A DNA stretch of 5,969 nt from Vulcanimicrobiota bacterium (GCA_014305015.1 JACRUB010000095.1:1-5969), one strand, 5' to 3'. Counted from the first letter of the stretch, positions 1 through 5,476 are shown. Program-made: numbers and translations. The notes: generated by a model from the letters alone, not told the origin.

Positions 1-1169
1 GGATTGCCGGCGGTTCCATGGTTCGCTTGAGCGGCAAAGATGTTGTGGATGTTGGGCCGCGTTCGGCGCACATTGCCGGCCTCGGCTACGCTGCATTTAC
101 GCCTCTGGCACTCATTTCATCGGCTCAAGTCGAACGGATCAAACCGACACCCCACGATCCGGACGACTATGTCGCGCTGATCGCCACAGACGGCTCGAGA
201 ATTGCGATTACGCCGACGTGCGCTGCAAATGCGCTCGGCTATGTTCCCGAGAGCGCGTTCGCATTCGGAAACGCAGAGGCTGCTACGGCGGCCTTCCAGA
301 TCATTGGACGCGAGATCGGTGTCGACGCCCAAGCGCTCGCGCGGCGCGTGCTTGATGTTGCAACCGATAAAGTGATCGCAGCGGTTAACGAACTGATCGC
401 GGACTACGAACTCGATCCGGAAAACTTGGTGATCGTAGGCGGCGGCGGCGGCGCTGCCGCGCTTGTTCCGTATGCGGCGCAGCGCTGCAAGCATCACTTT
501 CGCCTTGCGCGCGATGCGGAAGTCATTTCCCCGATCGGCGTTGCGCTTGCACTCGTTCGCGATGTCGTCGAGCGCACGATCGTGGATCCGACGCCCGCCG
601 ATATAATCAGTTTGCGCCGCGAGGCTGGAGATAAAGTGATCGCGGGGGGCGCGGCGCCCGAGAGCGTTGACGTCGCTATCGAAATTGACACGCAACGTAA
701 TCTCGTTCGTGCCACCGCATCAGGCGCAAGCGCACTGTCCGAAGATGCGCTCCAAGCAGTACGTTCTCCCGAAGAGCAGGTGGCAATCGCGGCCGCGCTG
801 CTGCGGTGCGATGCAAGCGCGCTGCAGCGAATCCAAGCCACGCCGGTGCTGACGATCTTCAAGTGCGAGCGCAACCTGCGCGCGCTCGACCAAACCGGCG
901 TCGCCCGCCTCGCGGTGCGCGACGCACTCATAACGCAGACCGACGCGGCCGCAGCCCCTACCGTGCTCGCAGCAACGCTGGAAGAACAAACGAGTTTCGG
1001 CGACGTCGGGCGCGCGCTCCCAAACATCTTTCTCATTCACGGTGCGCGGATTGCCGATCTCTCGGGTCTCGCAACCGCCGCGCAAGTGGTGGCACTGGCG
1101 ACCGAGGAACTGGGCGGCCTGGATGCCTCGGCGCCGGTCGCGATCGTAACGGCTCGCAACAAAGCCTAA
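1..1169 (+). CDS. Hydantoinase/oxoprolinase family protein (HyuA-like), 5'-truncated
   Basis: This is the C-terminal part of a hydantoinase A/oxoprolinase-type enzyme. The family uses an actin/Hsp70-like ATPase fold to drive ATP-dependent opening of cyclic amides such as hydantoins or 5-oxoproline; the substrate here is not deducible. The frame is open from base 3, and the residues before the first ATG (base 18), IAGGS, run straight into the family signature VDVGPRSAHIAG. The gene therefore starts upstream and ATG 18 is internal. Counting from that ATG, a glycine-rich nucleotide-binding segment LVIVGGGGGAAALVPYAAQ lies at about 137-155. It is followed by a block, EVISPIGVALALVRDVVERT (about 168-187), typical of one HyuA-like subgroup, then a C-terminal extension. 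The stop is TAA at 1167-1169. No HyuB-type partner is visible downstream; a small unrelated gene follows after 21 bases. The family assignment is firm, the exact reaction is not. Confidence 0.85.
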   Translation, partial: IAGGSMVRLSGKDVVDVGPRSAHIAGLGYAAFTPLALISSAQVERIKPTPHDPDDYVALIATDGSRIAITPTCAANALGYVPESAFAFGNAEAATAAFQIIGREIGVDAQALARRVLDVATDKVIAAVNELIADYELDPENLVIVGGGGGAAALVPYAAQRCKHHFRLARDAEVISPIGVALALVRDVVERTIVDPTPADIISLRREAGDKVIAGGAAPESVDVAIEIDTQRNLVRATASGASALSEDALQAVRSPEEQVAIAAALLRCDASALQRIQATPVLTIFKCERNLRALDQTGVARLAVRDALITQTDAAAAPTVLAATLEEQTSFGDVGRALPNIFLIHGARIADLSGLATAAQVVALATEELGGLDASAPVAIVTARNKA

Positions 1170-1173
1170 CTCC

Positions 1174-1179
1174 AGGGAG
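1174..1179 (+). promoter_or_regulatory. Ribosome binding site for the 1191 gene
   Basis: AGGGAG lies 11 bases before the ATG at 1191, in the short gap after the hydantoinase stop. It supports 1191 as the start. The nearer ATG at 1181 opens a frame that stops after seven codons, so it is not the gene start. Confidence 0.6.
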
Positions 1180-1190
1180 TATGCATCGAG

Positions 1191-1553
1191 ATGGCAACTG
1201 TTAAAATCGATCAGCAAAACCTAAAAGTGGAACTTGGCCCGTGGGACCATATTTGGGCCTTTAGCGGTTCGCTCACAATTCCGCTGGCGCACGTAAAGGG
1301 CGTGGAGATTGCGGATGAGGCCGCATGGAGTCGCGTATGGACGAAACTCGTCGGCACGAGCCTCCCGGGCATGAAGACCGCCGGAACATTTTTTTCCAAA
1401 GACGGGATGGTCTTCTGCGATTACAACGACGGAAACCGTTGTTTAGAAATTAGCGTTGAACACGAATTCTATTCCAAGCTTGTTATCCAATTAGACGAAG
1501 GCTCTGATCCCGAAGCCGTTCGCACTCAAATTCAAGCCGCCCTAAAACGCTAA
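1191..1553 (+). CDS. Small conserved-type hypothetical protein, possibly PH-like fold
   Basis: A 120-residue soluble protein with no signal peptide and no membrane segment. It opens with alternating polar and hydrophobic residues (VKIDQQNLKVEL), then a tryptophan-containing stretch and IPLAHVKGVEIADE (about 31-44). It ends with a strand and helix in which LVIQLDEGSDPEAVRTQI precedes the last residues. This layout (short beta strands, 'IPLxxVxxVxV', a GTFF-like strand, then 'xxVIxVDDPxAVxxxI') resembles small bacterial proteins with a predicted pleckstrin-homology-like fold. That recognition is by pattern only and no function follows from it. It is probably co-transcribed with the hydantoinase gene (21-base gap, own Shine-Dalgarno). 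Its stop is 5 bases from the stop of the convergent gene, with no obvious terminator hairpin between. A run of seven T at 1389-1395 is read in frame as part of the phenylalanine codons. Confidence 0.8.
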   Translation: MATVKIDQQNLKVELGPWDHIWAFSGSLTIPLAHVKGVEIADEAAWSRVWTKLVGTSLPGMKTAGTFFSKDGMVFCDYNDGNRCLEISVEHEFYSKLVIQLDEGSDPEAVRTQIQAALKR

Positions 1554-1558
1554 GAAGC

Positions 1559-1747
1559 CTACCAGAACCGGCCATCGTCGATCAGCAAGTAGAGGATGGG
1601 ACCGAGACCCCATACGATGCTGACGACAAACCAGATGATCTTGCGATCCTTGGGGAGATCCGAGCGGTTTGCGAGATTGAGCCACATTAAAATCATCGCA
1701 ATCGGATGCAGGAAGATCGAGAGTAGAACCTCGATGAGGATTTTCAT
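1559..1747 (-). CDS. Small PLDc_N-type membrane protein
   Basis: A 62-residue protein with two hydrophobic segments, about residues 3-24 (ILIEVLLSIFLHPIAMILMW) and 38-56 (KIIWFVVSIVWGLGPILYLL). A short polar loop, NLANRSDLPKDRK, separates them. The second half fits the PLDc_N ('phospholipase D nuclease N-terminal') pattern: a W followed by hydrophobic residues, then GPxLYLL and a short charged tail. Such stand-alone proteins are common in bacteria and have no assigned function; no catalytic phospholipase domain is present. The ATG (1745-1747 on the minus strand) overlaps the TGA of the methyltransferase gene as ATGA. There is no recognisable Shine-Dalgarno, so translation is probably coupled to the upstream gene. 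Short length leaves some doubt, but the overlap and the domain-like pattern both support a real gene. Confidence 0.7.
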   Translation of the reverse strand: MKILIEVLLSIFLHPIAMILMWLNLANRSDLPKDRKIIWFVVSIVWGLGPILYLLIDDGRFW

Positions 1748-2448
1748 AACGTAGCGATATACAAGCCACGGTTCATGAGACCTTGCTCGTCGAACTTAAA
1801 TCGGAAGCCGGCGCGCGTCAAGGCAGCGCGATACTCCTCGCGCGTAAAGAGCGTGAGACGGTGCGCTTCCGTAAACGTCCTGATCCCATCCGCTGAACCG
1901 ATCATATAATGATAGTTGACGATCGAAACGTTCCCGTCGCGGCGGCTCACGTTCATGCGCGCAACCTTTAGGTCCGGTTCGTCCACAAACAGGGCATTGA
2001 GATGCCCGTCCACCCACTGATCCGGTGAGAACCACGGTTCCAAAACCAACACGCCACCTGGACGCAGATGGCGCGCAAATGTTTGCAGTGTTTGGTCCAG
2101 GCGCACGACATTGGGCGCGTAGCCGATCGAGCTAAAGAGACAGATGAGAGCGTCGAACTTCTTACTGAGGTTAAAACTAACCATATCCGCTTGATGGAGC
2201 GGAACATCCGGACACCGCTGCGCAGCGAGGTTGAGCATGTTGCGCTCGAGATCCAAGCCTTCGCAGGTAAAACCGGCCTGCAAGTGTTGCAAATGCGCGC
2301 CGGTTCCGCAAGCGACATCGAGCAGAGGCGCGCCTTTGATAACGCCACGCTCGGTTAGCAAGGTTGCAACCTGCGCCGACTCGCTTGCGTAATCTTTGCC
2401 CAGCCCCCGGTAGAGCGCATCGTAATATTTTGCAGAGAGGGTAAACAT
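1744..2448 (-). CDS. Class I SAM-dependent methyltransferase, DesVI/TylM1-like
   Basis: A 234-residue Rossmann-fold methyltransferase, full length for its family. Motif I is LLDVACGTGAHLQHL (about 42-56, SAM binding). An acidic residue follows strand 2 in CEGLDLERNML (about 62-72), then HQADMVSF (85-92), the motif IV region FDALICLFSSIGY (98-110), and LRPGGVLVLEPWF (128-140). The N-terminal YYDALYRGLGKDYASES, the LFSSIGY and LEPWF segments, and the C-terminal LTLFTREEY and NRGLYIA closely match what I remember of DesVI/TylM1. Those enzymes N,N-dimethylate the dTDP-amino sugar of macrolide pathways. No other deoxysugar or polyketide gene is in the window, so the small-molecule acceptor is uncertain. 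The start at 2446-2448 fits the family N-terminus, but the Shine-Dalgarno is weak. It is first in a two-gene minus-strand unit and diverges from the right-hand operon across the inserted transposon. Confidence 0.88.
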   Translation of the reverse strand: MFTLSAKYYDALYRGLGKDYASESAQVATLLTERGVIKGAPLLDVACGTGAHLQHLQAGFTCEGLDLERNMLNLAAQRCPDVPLHQADMVSFNLSKKFDALICLFSSIGYAPNVVRLDQTLQTFARHLRPGGVLVLEPWFSPDQWVDGHLNALFVDEPDLKVARMNVSRRDGNVSIVNYHYMIGSADGIRTFTEAHRLTLFTREEYRAALTRAGFRFKFDEQGLMNRGLYIATL

Positions 2449-2486
2449 CGTCGCGCTCTATTTGGTTCGAGTGCGCGAAGGCCTAC
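2449..2486 (-). promoter_or_regulatory. Upstream region of the methyltransferase gene (left part of a split divergent intergenic region)
   Basis: These 38 bases lie between the methyltransferase start and the left boundary of the tnpB element. Joined to the 29 bases between the right boundary and the FAD oxidoreductase start, they would make a compact 67-base divergent intergenic region. No clear -35/-10 pair is visible on either strand. The placement as a promoter region is by position only. Confidence 0.3.
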
Positions 2487-2496
2487 CGAGTAAGCG
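2487..2496 (+). repeat. 10-bp direct repeat CGAGTAAGCG, left copy
   Basis: CGAGTAAGCG is found here, directly before the left-end hairpin of the tnpB element, and again at 3798-3807, directly after the right-end TTCAA. The match is exact over ten bases; the neighbouring base differs on each side (C versus A before, G versus C after). Whether this copy belongs to the element or to the target cannot be decided from one copy of the element. Confidence 0.85.
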
Positions 2497-2510
2497 GCCA
2501 TGCGTATGGC
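2497..2510 (+). other. Left-end hairpin of the tnpB element
   Basis: GCCAT-GCGT-ATGGC forms a perfect 5-bp stem with a 4-base loop, about ten bases inside the proposed left boundary. Subterminal left-end hairpins of this kind are the Y1 transposase recognition structures in IS200/IS605 elements. The upstream ATG at 2500 lies inside this hairpin, which argues against it as the tnpB start. Confidence 0.55.
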
Positions 2511-2535
2511 ACAACATCGTGATAGACTGAACGCA

Positions 2536-3747
2536 ATGGTTGTCTCGCGCAAGGTCGCCTATCGCCTCTATCCCTCGCGTTCACAAGGGGTCGCGCTCTT
2601 GAGCATGCTCGGTGCGCATCAGCGGCTGTACAACGCTGCGCTGGAGCAGCGAATCGCCGCCTGGCGCTTACGCCGGTATGGGATGTCGTATGCCAACCAA
2701 TGCCGCGAGCTTACCGAATTGCGCGCCGCGGATGAATTATATCAAAACGTCAATGCGCAGTCGGCGCAAGTCACGCTGAAGCGCCTCGATTGGGCATTCA
2801 AGGCGTTCTTCCAGCGTTGCAAGCGTGGTGAGATGGCGGGTTTCCCGCGTTTTCGTTCGTTCGAGCGTTTCAGCGGGTGGGGGTACAAAACGCACGGCGA
2901 TGGCTTTCGATTTGTGCCAGGTGACGGCAATATGCACGGCAGGCTGCGCCTGTCAGGTGTTGGCGTTATTCCGGTACGCGGTCGAGCGCGCACGCTAGGT
3001 GAGGTCGCAACATGCGAAATCGGCCGCAAGGCCGGGCGCTGGTATGCGTGGCTCACAATGCAATGCGAACCGAAACGCACGCGCGGTACTAAAGCGGTTG
3101 GCTTGGATTGGGGCGTCCAAACCTTCCTCACCATCGCGCACGAGGATGGTTCGTTTGCCGAGGTTGCCAATCCGCGCCTCGTTCGGAGGGCGAAGGCAGA
3201 ACTCGAAGCGGCGCAGCAGAACCTGGGACGCAAACAACGTGGTTCGAAGAACCGGTACAAGGCCAAGAACATCGTAGCTGCAATCCACCACAAGACGGCC
3301 AACCGCCGCGCGGATTTCCTCCACAAAGAGTCCGCCAAACTCATCGCGAGGGCAAATCTAATTGCGGCCGAAACGCTCACCGTAAAGAACATGACGGCGT
3401 CGGCCAGAGGCAACCTCGAAAATCCTGGGCGCAACGTCGCCCAAAAAGCGGGCTTGAATCGAGAGATTCTCGCGACCGCTCCAAGCGCATTCCTCGCGAT
3501 GCTCCGGTACAAAGCGGCAGAGGCTGGTATCGAGTACGTCGAGGTTCCGTCGCGTACTGTCAAACCCTCACAACGCTGCTCCGCGTGCTGGGACGTACGC
3601 AAGAAAACGCTTGCGCAACGGCGGCACGTCTGTTCTTGTGGATTGGCGCTCGGACGCGATGAAAACGCTGCGCGCGTTACCCTCTTTTGGGCGTTAGCCC
3701 GAACCGGCCGGGAACCGACCTGGTGCCTCGCGAGCATCGCCTCGTGA
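2536..3747 (+). CDS. tnpB: RNA-guided endonuclease TnpB (IS200/IS605 OrfB family)
   Basis: A 403-residue protein, a usual length for TnpB, the RuvC nuclease guided by an omega-RNA from the element's right end. From the start at 2536 the N-terminus is MVVSRKVAYRLYPSRSQ, which is where TnpB proteins normally begin (RLYP, then a 'QRLYNAAL' helix). The frame stays open to an ATG at 2500, but that adds 12 unrelated residues. The RuvC triad is present: D191 in GLDWG, E279 in IAAETLTVKNM, D375 in RDENAA. A zinc finger lies between the last two, with C348/C351 (CSAC) and C366/C368 (CSCG). Small departures are G instead of D in the usual DRDxNAA, W after the first cysteine pair, and CxC instead of CxxC in the second pair. 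The frame is uninterrupted, so a working nuclease is plausible. The 3' end of the gene probably also encodes part of the guide-RNA scaffold. Confidence 0.93.
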   Translation: MVVSRKVAYRLYPSRSQGVALLSMLGAHQRLYNAALEQRIAAWRLRRYGMSYANQCRELTELRAADELYQNVNAQSAQVTLKRLDWAFKAFFQRCKRGEMAGFPRFRSFERFSGWGYKTHGDGFRFVPGDGNMHGRLRLSGVGVIPVRGRARTLGEVATCEIGRKAGRWYAWLTMQCEPKRTRGTKAVGLDWGVQTFLTIAHEDGSFAEVANPRLVRRAKAELEAAQQNLGRKQRGSKNRYKAKNIVAAIHHKTANRRADFLHKESAKLIARANLIAAETLTVKNMTASARGNLENPGRNVAQKAGLNREILATAPSAFLAMLRYKAAEAGIEYVEVPSRTVKPSQRCSACWDVRKKTLAQRRHVCSCGLALGRDENAARVTLFWALARTGREPTWCLASIAS

Positions 3748-3756
3748 GCAACACGA
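3742..3756 (+). other. Hairpin 1 at the tnpB right end
   Basis: TCGTG-AGCAA-CACGA is a 5-bp perfect stem with a 5-base loop. It contains the tnpB stop codon (TGA, 3745-3747). It lies next to the larger right-end hairpin and is probably part of the omega-RNA scaffold. Confidence 0.5.
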
Positions 3757-3757
3757 A

Positions 3758-3790
3758 ACTCCACCCTGTACGCGAAACGCCAAGTGGAGT
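3758..3790 (+). other. Hairpin 2 at the tnpB right end (transposase site and omega-RNA stem)
   Basis: ACTCCAC (3758-3764) pairs perfectly with GTGGAGT (3784-3790). Inside the 19-base loop, GCG-AAA-CGC (3772-3780) can form a second small stem. Three bases after the stem comes TTCAA. In IS200/IS605 elements such a right-end hairpin lies just before the cleavage site, and in RNA form it is the last scaffold stem before the guide. CGAA at its 5' foot could serve as the transposase guide tetranucleotide, by analogy with GAAT in IS608. Confidence 0.6.
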
Positions 3791-3797
3791 AGTTCAA

Positions 3798-3807
3798 CGA
3801 GTAAGCG
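3798..3807 (+). repeat. 10-bp direct repeat CGAGTAAGCG, right copy
   Basis: An exact copy of 2487-2496, starting at the first base after the element's right-end TTCAA. It is also the first ten bases of the predicted TnpB guide, and lies 20-29 bases before the start codon of the FAD oxidoreductase gene. Confidence 0.85.
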
Positions 3808-3826
3808 CGCTAAATGGACTCTGGCA
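3798..3826 (+). promoter_or_regulatory. Leader of the FAD oxidoreductase gene, right part of the split intergenic region
   Basis: Only 29 bases separate the element's right end from the start codon. A TAAAT at 3810-3814 might be part of a -10 box, but any -35 would then lie inside the transposon, and no strong ribosome binding site is visible. The segment also supplies the predicted TnpB guide. Confidence 0.3.
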
Positions 3827-5170
3827 ATGAGCGAGTATGACGTCCTCGTCGTCGGTGGCGGAAATGCGGGTTGCGCGGCTGCGCTTGCGGCGGCGCGTCG
3901 CGGTGCGAAAACGATGCTGGTCGAACGCTATGGCTTTCTCGGCGGTACCGCGACCGCATCGATGGTGGGTCCGTGGATGACGTTTCATTCCGGCAAAGAG
4001 CGCATCGTCGGCGGCATCGCAGAAGAGATCGTCGAGCGCTTGATGGCCAAAGGCGCATCCCCCGGACATCTGCACGATGCTTCCGACTACGTTCCGACCA
4101 TTACGCCGTTCGATCCAGAGGTGCACAAGGCGTTGCTTTTTGAGATGATGCAAGAGGCGGGCGTTCATCTCTTACTGCATGCGTACGTGACCGATGCAAT
4201 TTCGGCTGCGGGAACAGTCGAAGGTGCAACCTTTGCAACGGTCGGCGGGATGCGGTCCTATCGCGCGGCGGTAACGATCGACGCAACGGCGGATGCCTAT
4301 GTTGCGGCATCGGCGGGGGTTCAGACGCAACAAGGTGACGAACGCGGCCGCGTTCAGCCGGCGACTCTGATGTTTCGTTTAAGCCATGTTGATCTCGCAA
4401 AGACGGCAGCCTATCTGCGCGCACATCCCGATCAAATGCGCACGTCGCTCAAAACGCACGAACGTACGCCCCAAGCGCTTACGGCGGTGGCTGGGCTCTA
4501 CGATCTATGGCATGCGGCGGAGCAAAGCGGTGAAGTGAGCATCCCGCGCGAGCTCGTTTCGTTTTTCATCACGCCGTACGATGATGAAGTCACGGTCAAC
4601 ATGACGCGCGTAACGAACATCGATCCGCTCGATCCGGATGATCTCACACGGGCCGAGGTCGAAGCACGGCTGCAGGTCATGCAATTGTTTGCATTTTTCC
4701 AGCGGCGCGTTCCCGGATTCGAGAAGGCGCGTTTGGCGGCAACCGCCGCGCAGATCGGGATTCGCGAATCCCGCCGCATCGTCGGCGAATATACCCTCAC
4801 GCGCGAAGACGTCTTGGAAGGGCGCCGGTTTGAGGACGCCGTTGCGCGCAGCGCCTATCCGATCGATATTCATAACCCTTCCGGAAGTGGAACGACCACG
4901 CACCGCCTTCCCGAAGGCGGCAGCTATGAAATTCCATATAGGTGTCTCGTGCCAAAACTGGTCGAACGTTTGCTCGTCGCGGGGCGCTGCATCTCAACCA
5001 CGCATGAAGCCCTTGCGTCGACGCGTTTAACCCCGACGGTGATGACGCTCGGCCAGGCGGCCGGAACGGCGGCAGCTCTCGCGAACAAGCAAAGGCTGCG
5101 CGTGCGGGATATTGATGCGAGCGTTCTACGCCAAGCACTCATTGATGACGGCGTCGATTTGAGAAGGTAG
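3827..5170 (+). CDS. FAD-dependent oxidoreductase, FAD_oxidored family
   Basis: A 447-residue flavoprotein of the type grouped as FAD_oxidored. The N-terminal dinucleotide-binding fold is clear: YDVLVVGGGNAGCAAALAAARRG (about 4-26), with the GxGxxG-like GGGNAG at 10-15 and the ribose-binding acid E33 in LVERYGFLGG. The FLGGTAT segment (37-43) is typical of this family. At the C-terminus, LVAGRCISTTHEALAS (383-398) and TLGQAAGTAAAL (407-418) form the second FAD-binding block. Family members oxidise sugars or other small substrates, but the substrate is not readable here. There is no signal peptide, so a cytoplasmic enzyme is likely. The start at 3827 puts the FAD motif at the usual distance from the N-terminus; the Shine-Dalgarno is poor. 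It is the first gene of a probable operon, with the next start 3 bases after its stop. The tnpB insertion now lies 29 bases before its start and may have replaced or altered its promoter. Confidence 0.9.
   Translation: MSEYDVLVVGGGNAGCAAALAAARRGAKTMLVERYGFLGGTATASMVGPWMTFHSGKERIVGGIAEEIVERLMAKGASPGHLHDASDYVPTITPFDPEVHKALLFEMMQEAGVHLLLHAYVTDAISAAGTVEGATFATVGGMRSYRAAVTIDATADAYVAASAGVQTQQGDERGRVQPATLMFRLSHVDLAKTAAYLRAHPDQMRTSLKTHERTPQALTAVAGLYDLWHAAEQSGEVSIPRELVSFFITPYDDEVTVNMTRVTNIDPLDPDDLTRAEVEARLQVMQLFAFFQRRVPGFEKARLAATAAQIGIRESRRIVGEYTLTREDVLEGRRFEDAVARSAYPIDIHNPSGSGTTTHRLPEGGSYEIPYRCLVPKLVERLLVAGRCISTTHEALASTRLTPTVMTLGQAAGTAAALANKQRLRVRDIDASVLRQALIDDGVDLRR
5162..5167 (+). promoter_or_regulatory. 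Ribosome binding site for the metallopeptidase gene
   Basis: AGAAGG lies within the last codons of the oxidoreductase gene, six bases before the ATG at 5174. It is the clearest Shine-Dalgarno in this operon and fixes the start of the small peptidase gene. Confidence 0.7.
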
Positions 5171-5173
5171 CCG

Positions 5174-5476
5174 ATGAATTCAGCTTTTAAGATGGCTCAC
5201 GAATATGGCGTCGCTATCGAGTATGCCGATCTCGGCGACTGGGGTATCGATGAACTGCGTTCCGAGTACGATCCCAATGGTCCGACCATCCGCATTAACA
5301 TGCGCGTTATTGAAAACCTTGCCGTCGATGAGATGGGTGAGTTTATCACGTTCGCAATCGGACATGAAATGTATCATCATCTGGAACATCGCGGCGAGAT
5401 CGAGCGGCTTGGCGATAAGCGCGAGCGTGAAATAGCCGCCAACTCGTTTGCCCGCGAGTTGCTAAGCCCAGCATGA
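5174..5476 (+). CDS. Short stand-alone ImmA/IrrE-like zinc metallopeptidase
   Basis: A 100-residue protein with the gluzincin-type motif HEMYHH at 64-69 (HExxH: H64, E65, H68), preceded by a helix ITFAIG. The downstream block REREIAANSFARELLSPA (83-100) matches the ImmA/IrrE 'ExxANxFAxxLLxP' motif, in which E86 is the likely third zinc ligand. Upstream, TIRINMRV (38-45) fits the strand before the active-site helix. Family members cleave repressors or regulators (ImmA cuts ImmR, IrrE cuts DdrO). Here there is no fused helix-turn-helix and no repressor gene in the window, so the target is unknown. The protein stops right after the LLxP motif, so it lacks the C-terminal tail many relatives have. 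It sits 3 bases after the oxidoreductase stop with a good Shine-Dalgarno, and its TGA overlaps the ATG of the next gene, so it is firmly within the operon. Confidence 0.85.
   Translation: MNSAFKMAHEYGVAIEYADLGDWGIDELRSEYDPNGPTIRINMRVIENLAVDEMGEFITFAIGHEMYHHLEHRGEIERLGDKREREIAANSFARELLSPA

Larger units (their letters stand above)
2487..3797 (+). mobile_element. IS200/IS605-superfamily element with tnpB only (IS1341-like)
   Basis: The element carries one gene, tnpB, with subterminal hairpins at both ends and no terminal inverted repeats, as expected for this superfamily. The left end has a perfect 5-bp stem hairpin at 2497-2510. The right end has a 7-bp stem hairpin (3758-3790) followed by AGTTCAA; a TCAA right cleavage site is known from IS608. 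No Y1 tyrosine transposase (tnpA) is present, so movement would need a transposase in trans. The right boundary at 3797 is fairly secure. The left boundary is either 2487 (if CGAGTAAGCG is element sequence, with CCTAC as the preceding target motif) or 2497 (if the repeat is target sequence). The element splits a divergent intergenic region and disrupts no open frame. Confidence 0.7.
3700..3797 (+). ncRNA. Predicted omega-RNA (reRNA) scaffold of TnpB
   Basis: TnpB proteins use an RNA made from the 3' end of tnpB and the element's right end; its guide is the first roughly 16-20 bases of flanking DNA. Here the segment after the stop codon folds into two hairpins (3742-3756 and 3758-3790) and ends in AGTTCAA, as such scaffolds do. 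The guide would start at 3798 and read CGAGTAAGCGCGCTAA. If the terminus is TTCAAC, it starts one base later. The 5' boundary is unknown; 3700 is a nominal value inside the tnpB coding region, where a short CTCGCGAG palindrome (3727-3734) may add structure. Confidence 0.6.

Noticed and set aside
18..20. ATG at 18 as the start of the hydantoinase-like gene
   Set aside because: The frame is open to the window edge and the family signature continues across this ATG, so it is internal.
494..1217. Overlapping antisense frames opposite the hydantoinase gene
   Set aside because: Low-complexity A/S/R-rich translations with no motifs, explained by the GC-rich coding strand.
1389..1395. Seven-T run as a frameshift site
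   Set aside because: The reading frame continues normally through it and no alternative frame product makes sense.
1554..1558. Terminator between the convergent genes
   Set aside because: Only five bases separate the two stop codons and no stem-loop with a U-tract was found around them.
1905..1910. TATAAT resembling a -10 box
   Set aside because: It lies inside the methyltransferase coding region (reads as part of NYHYMIG on the minus strand) and has no suitably placed -35.
2468..2496. CGAGT-GCGCG (2468-2477) and CGAGTAAGCG (2487-2496) as a tandem operator in the divergent region
   Set aside because: The similarity is only a shared CGAGT followed by GC-rich bases, common in this sequence, so it does not support an operator.
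2500..2535. ATG at 2500 as the tnpB start
   Set aside because: It falls inside the left-end hairpin and adds 12 residues not seen at TnpB N-termini; ATG 2536 gives the standard start.
2536..3747. TldR-type nuclease-dead TnpB regulator
   Set aside because: All three RuvC acidic residues are present and the protein has normal TnpB length, so nuclease loss is not supported.
2742..3797. Long antisense open frame (351 codons) opposite tnpB
   Set aside because: It lies wholly opposite a well-supported tnpB gene and its right end, has an arginine/serine/alanine-rich composition typical of reverse-frame GC-rich sequence, and shows no recognisable domain.
4101..5142. Several antisense frames opposite the FAD oxidoreductase gene
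   Set aside because: All are shadows of a gene with clear FAD motifs; none has a domain pattern or a supported start.
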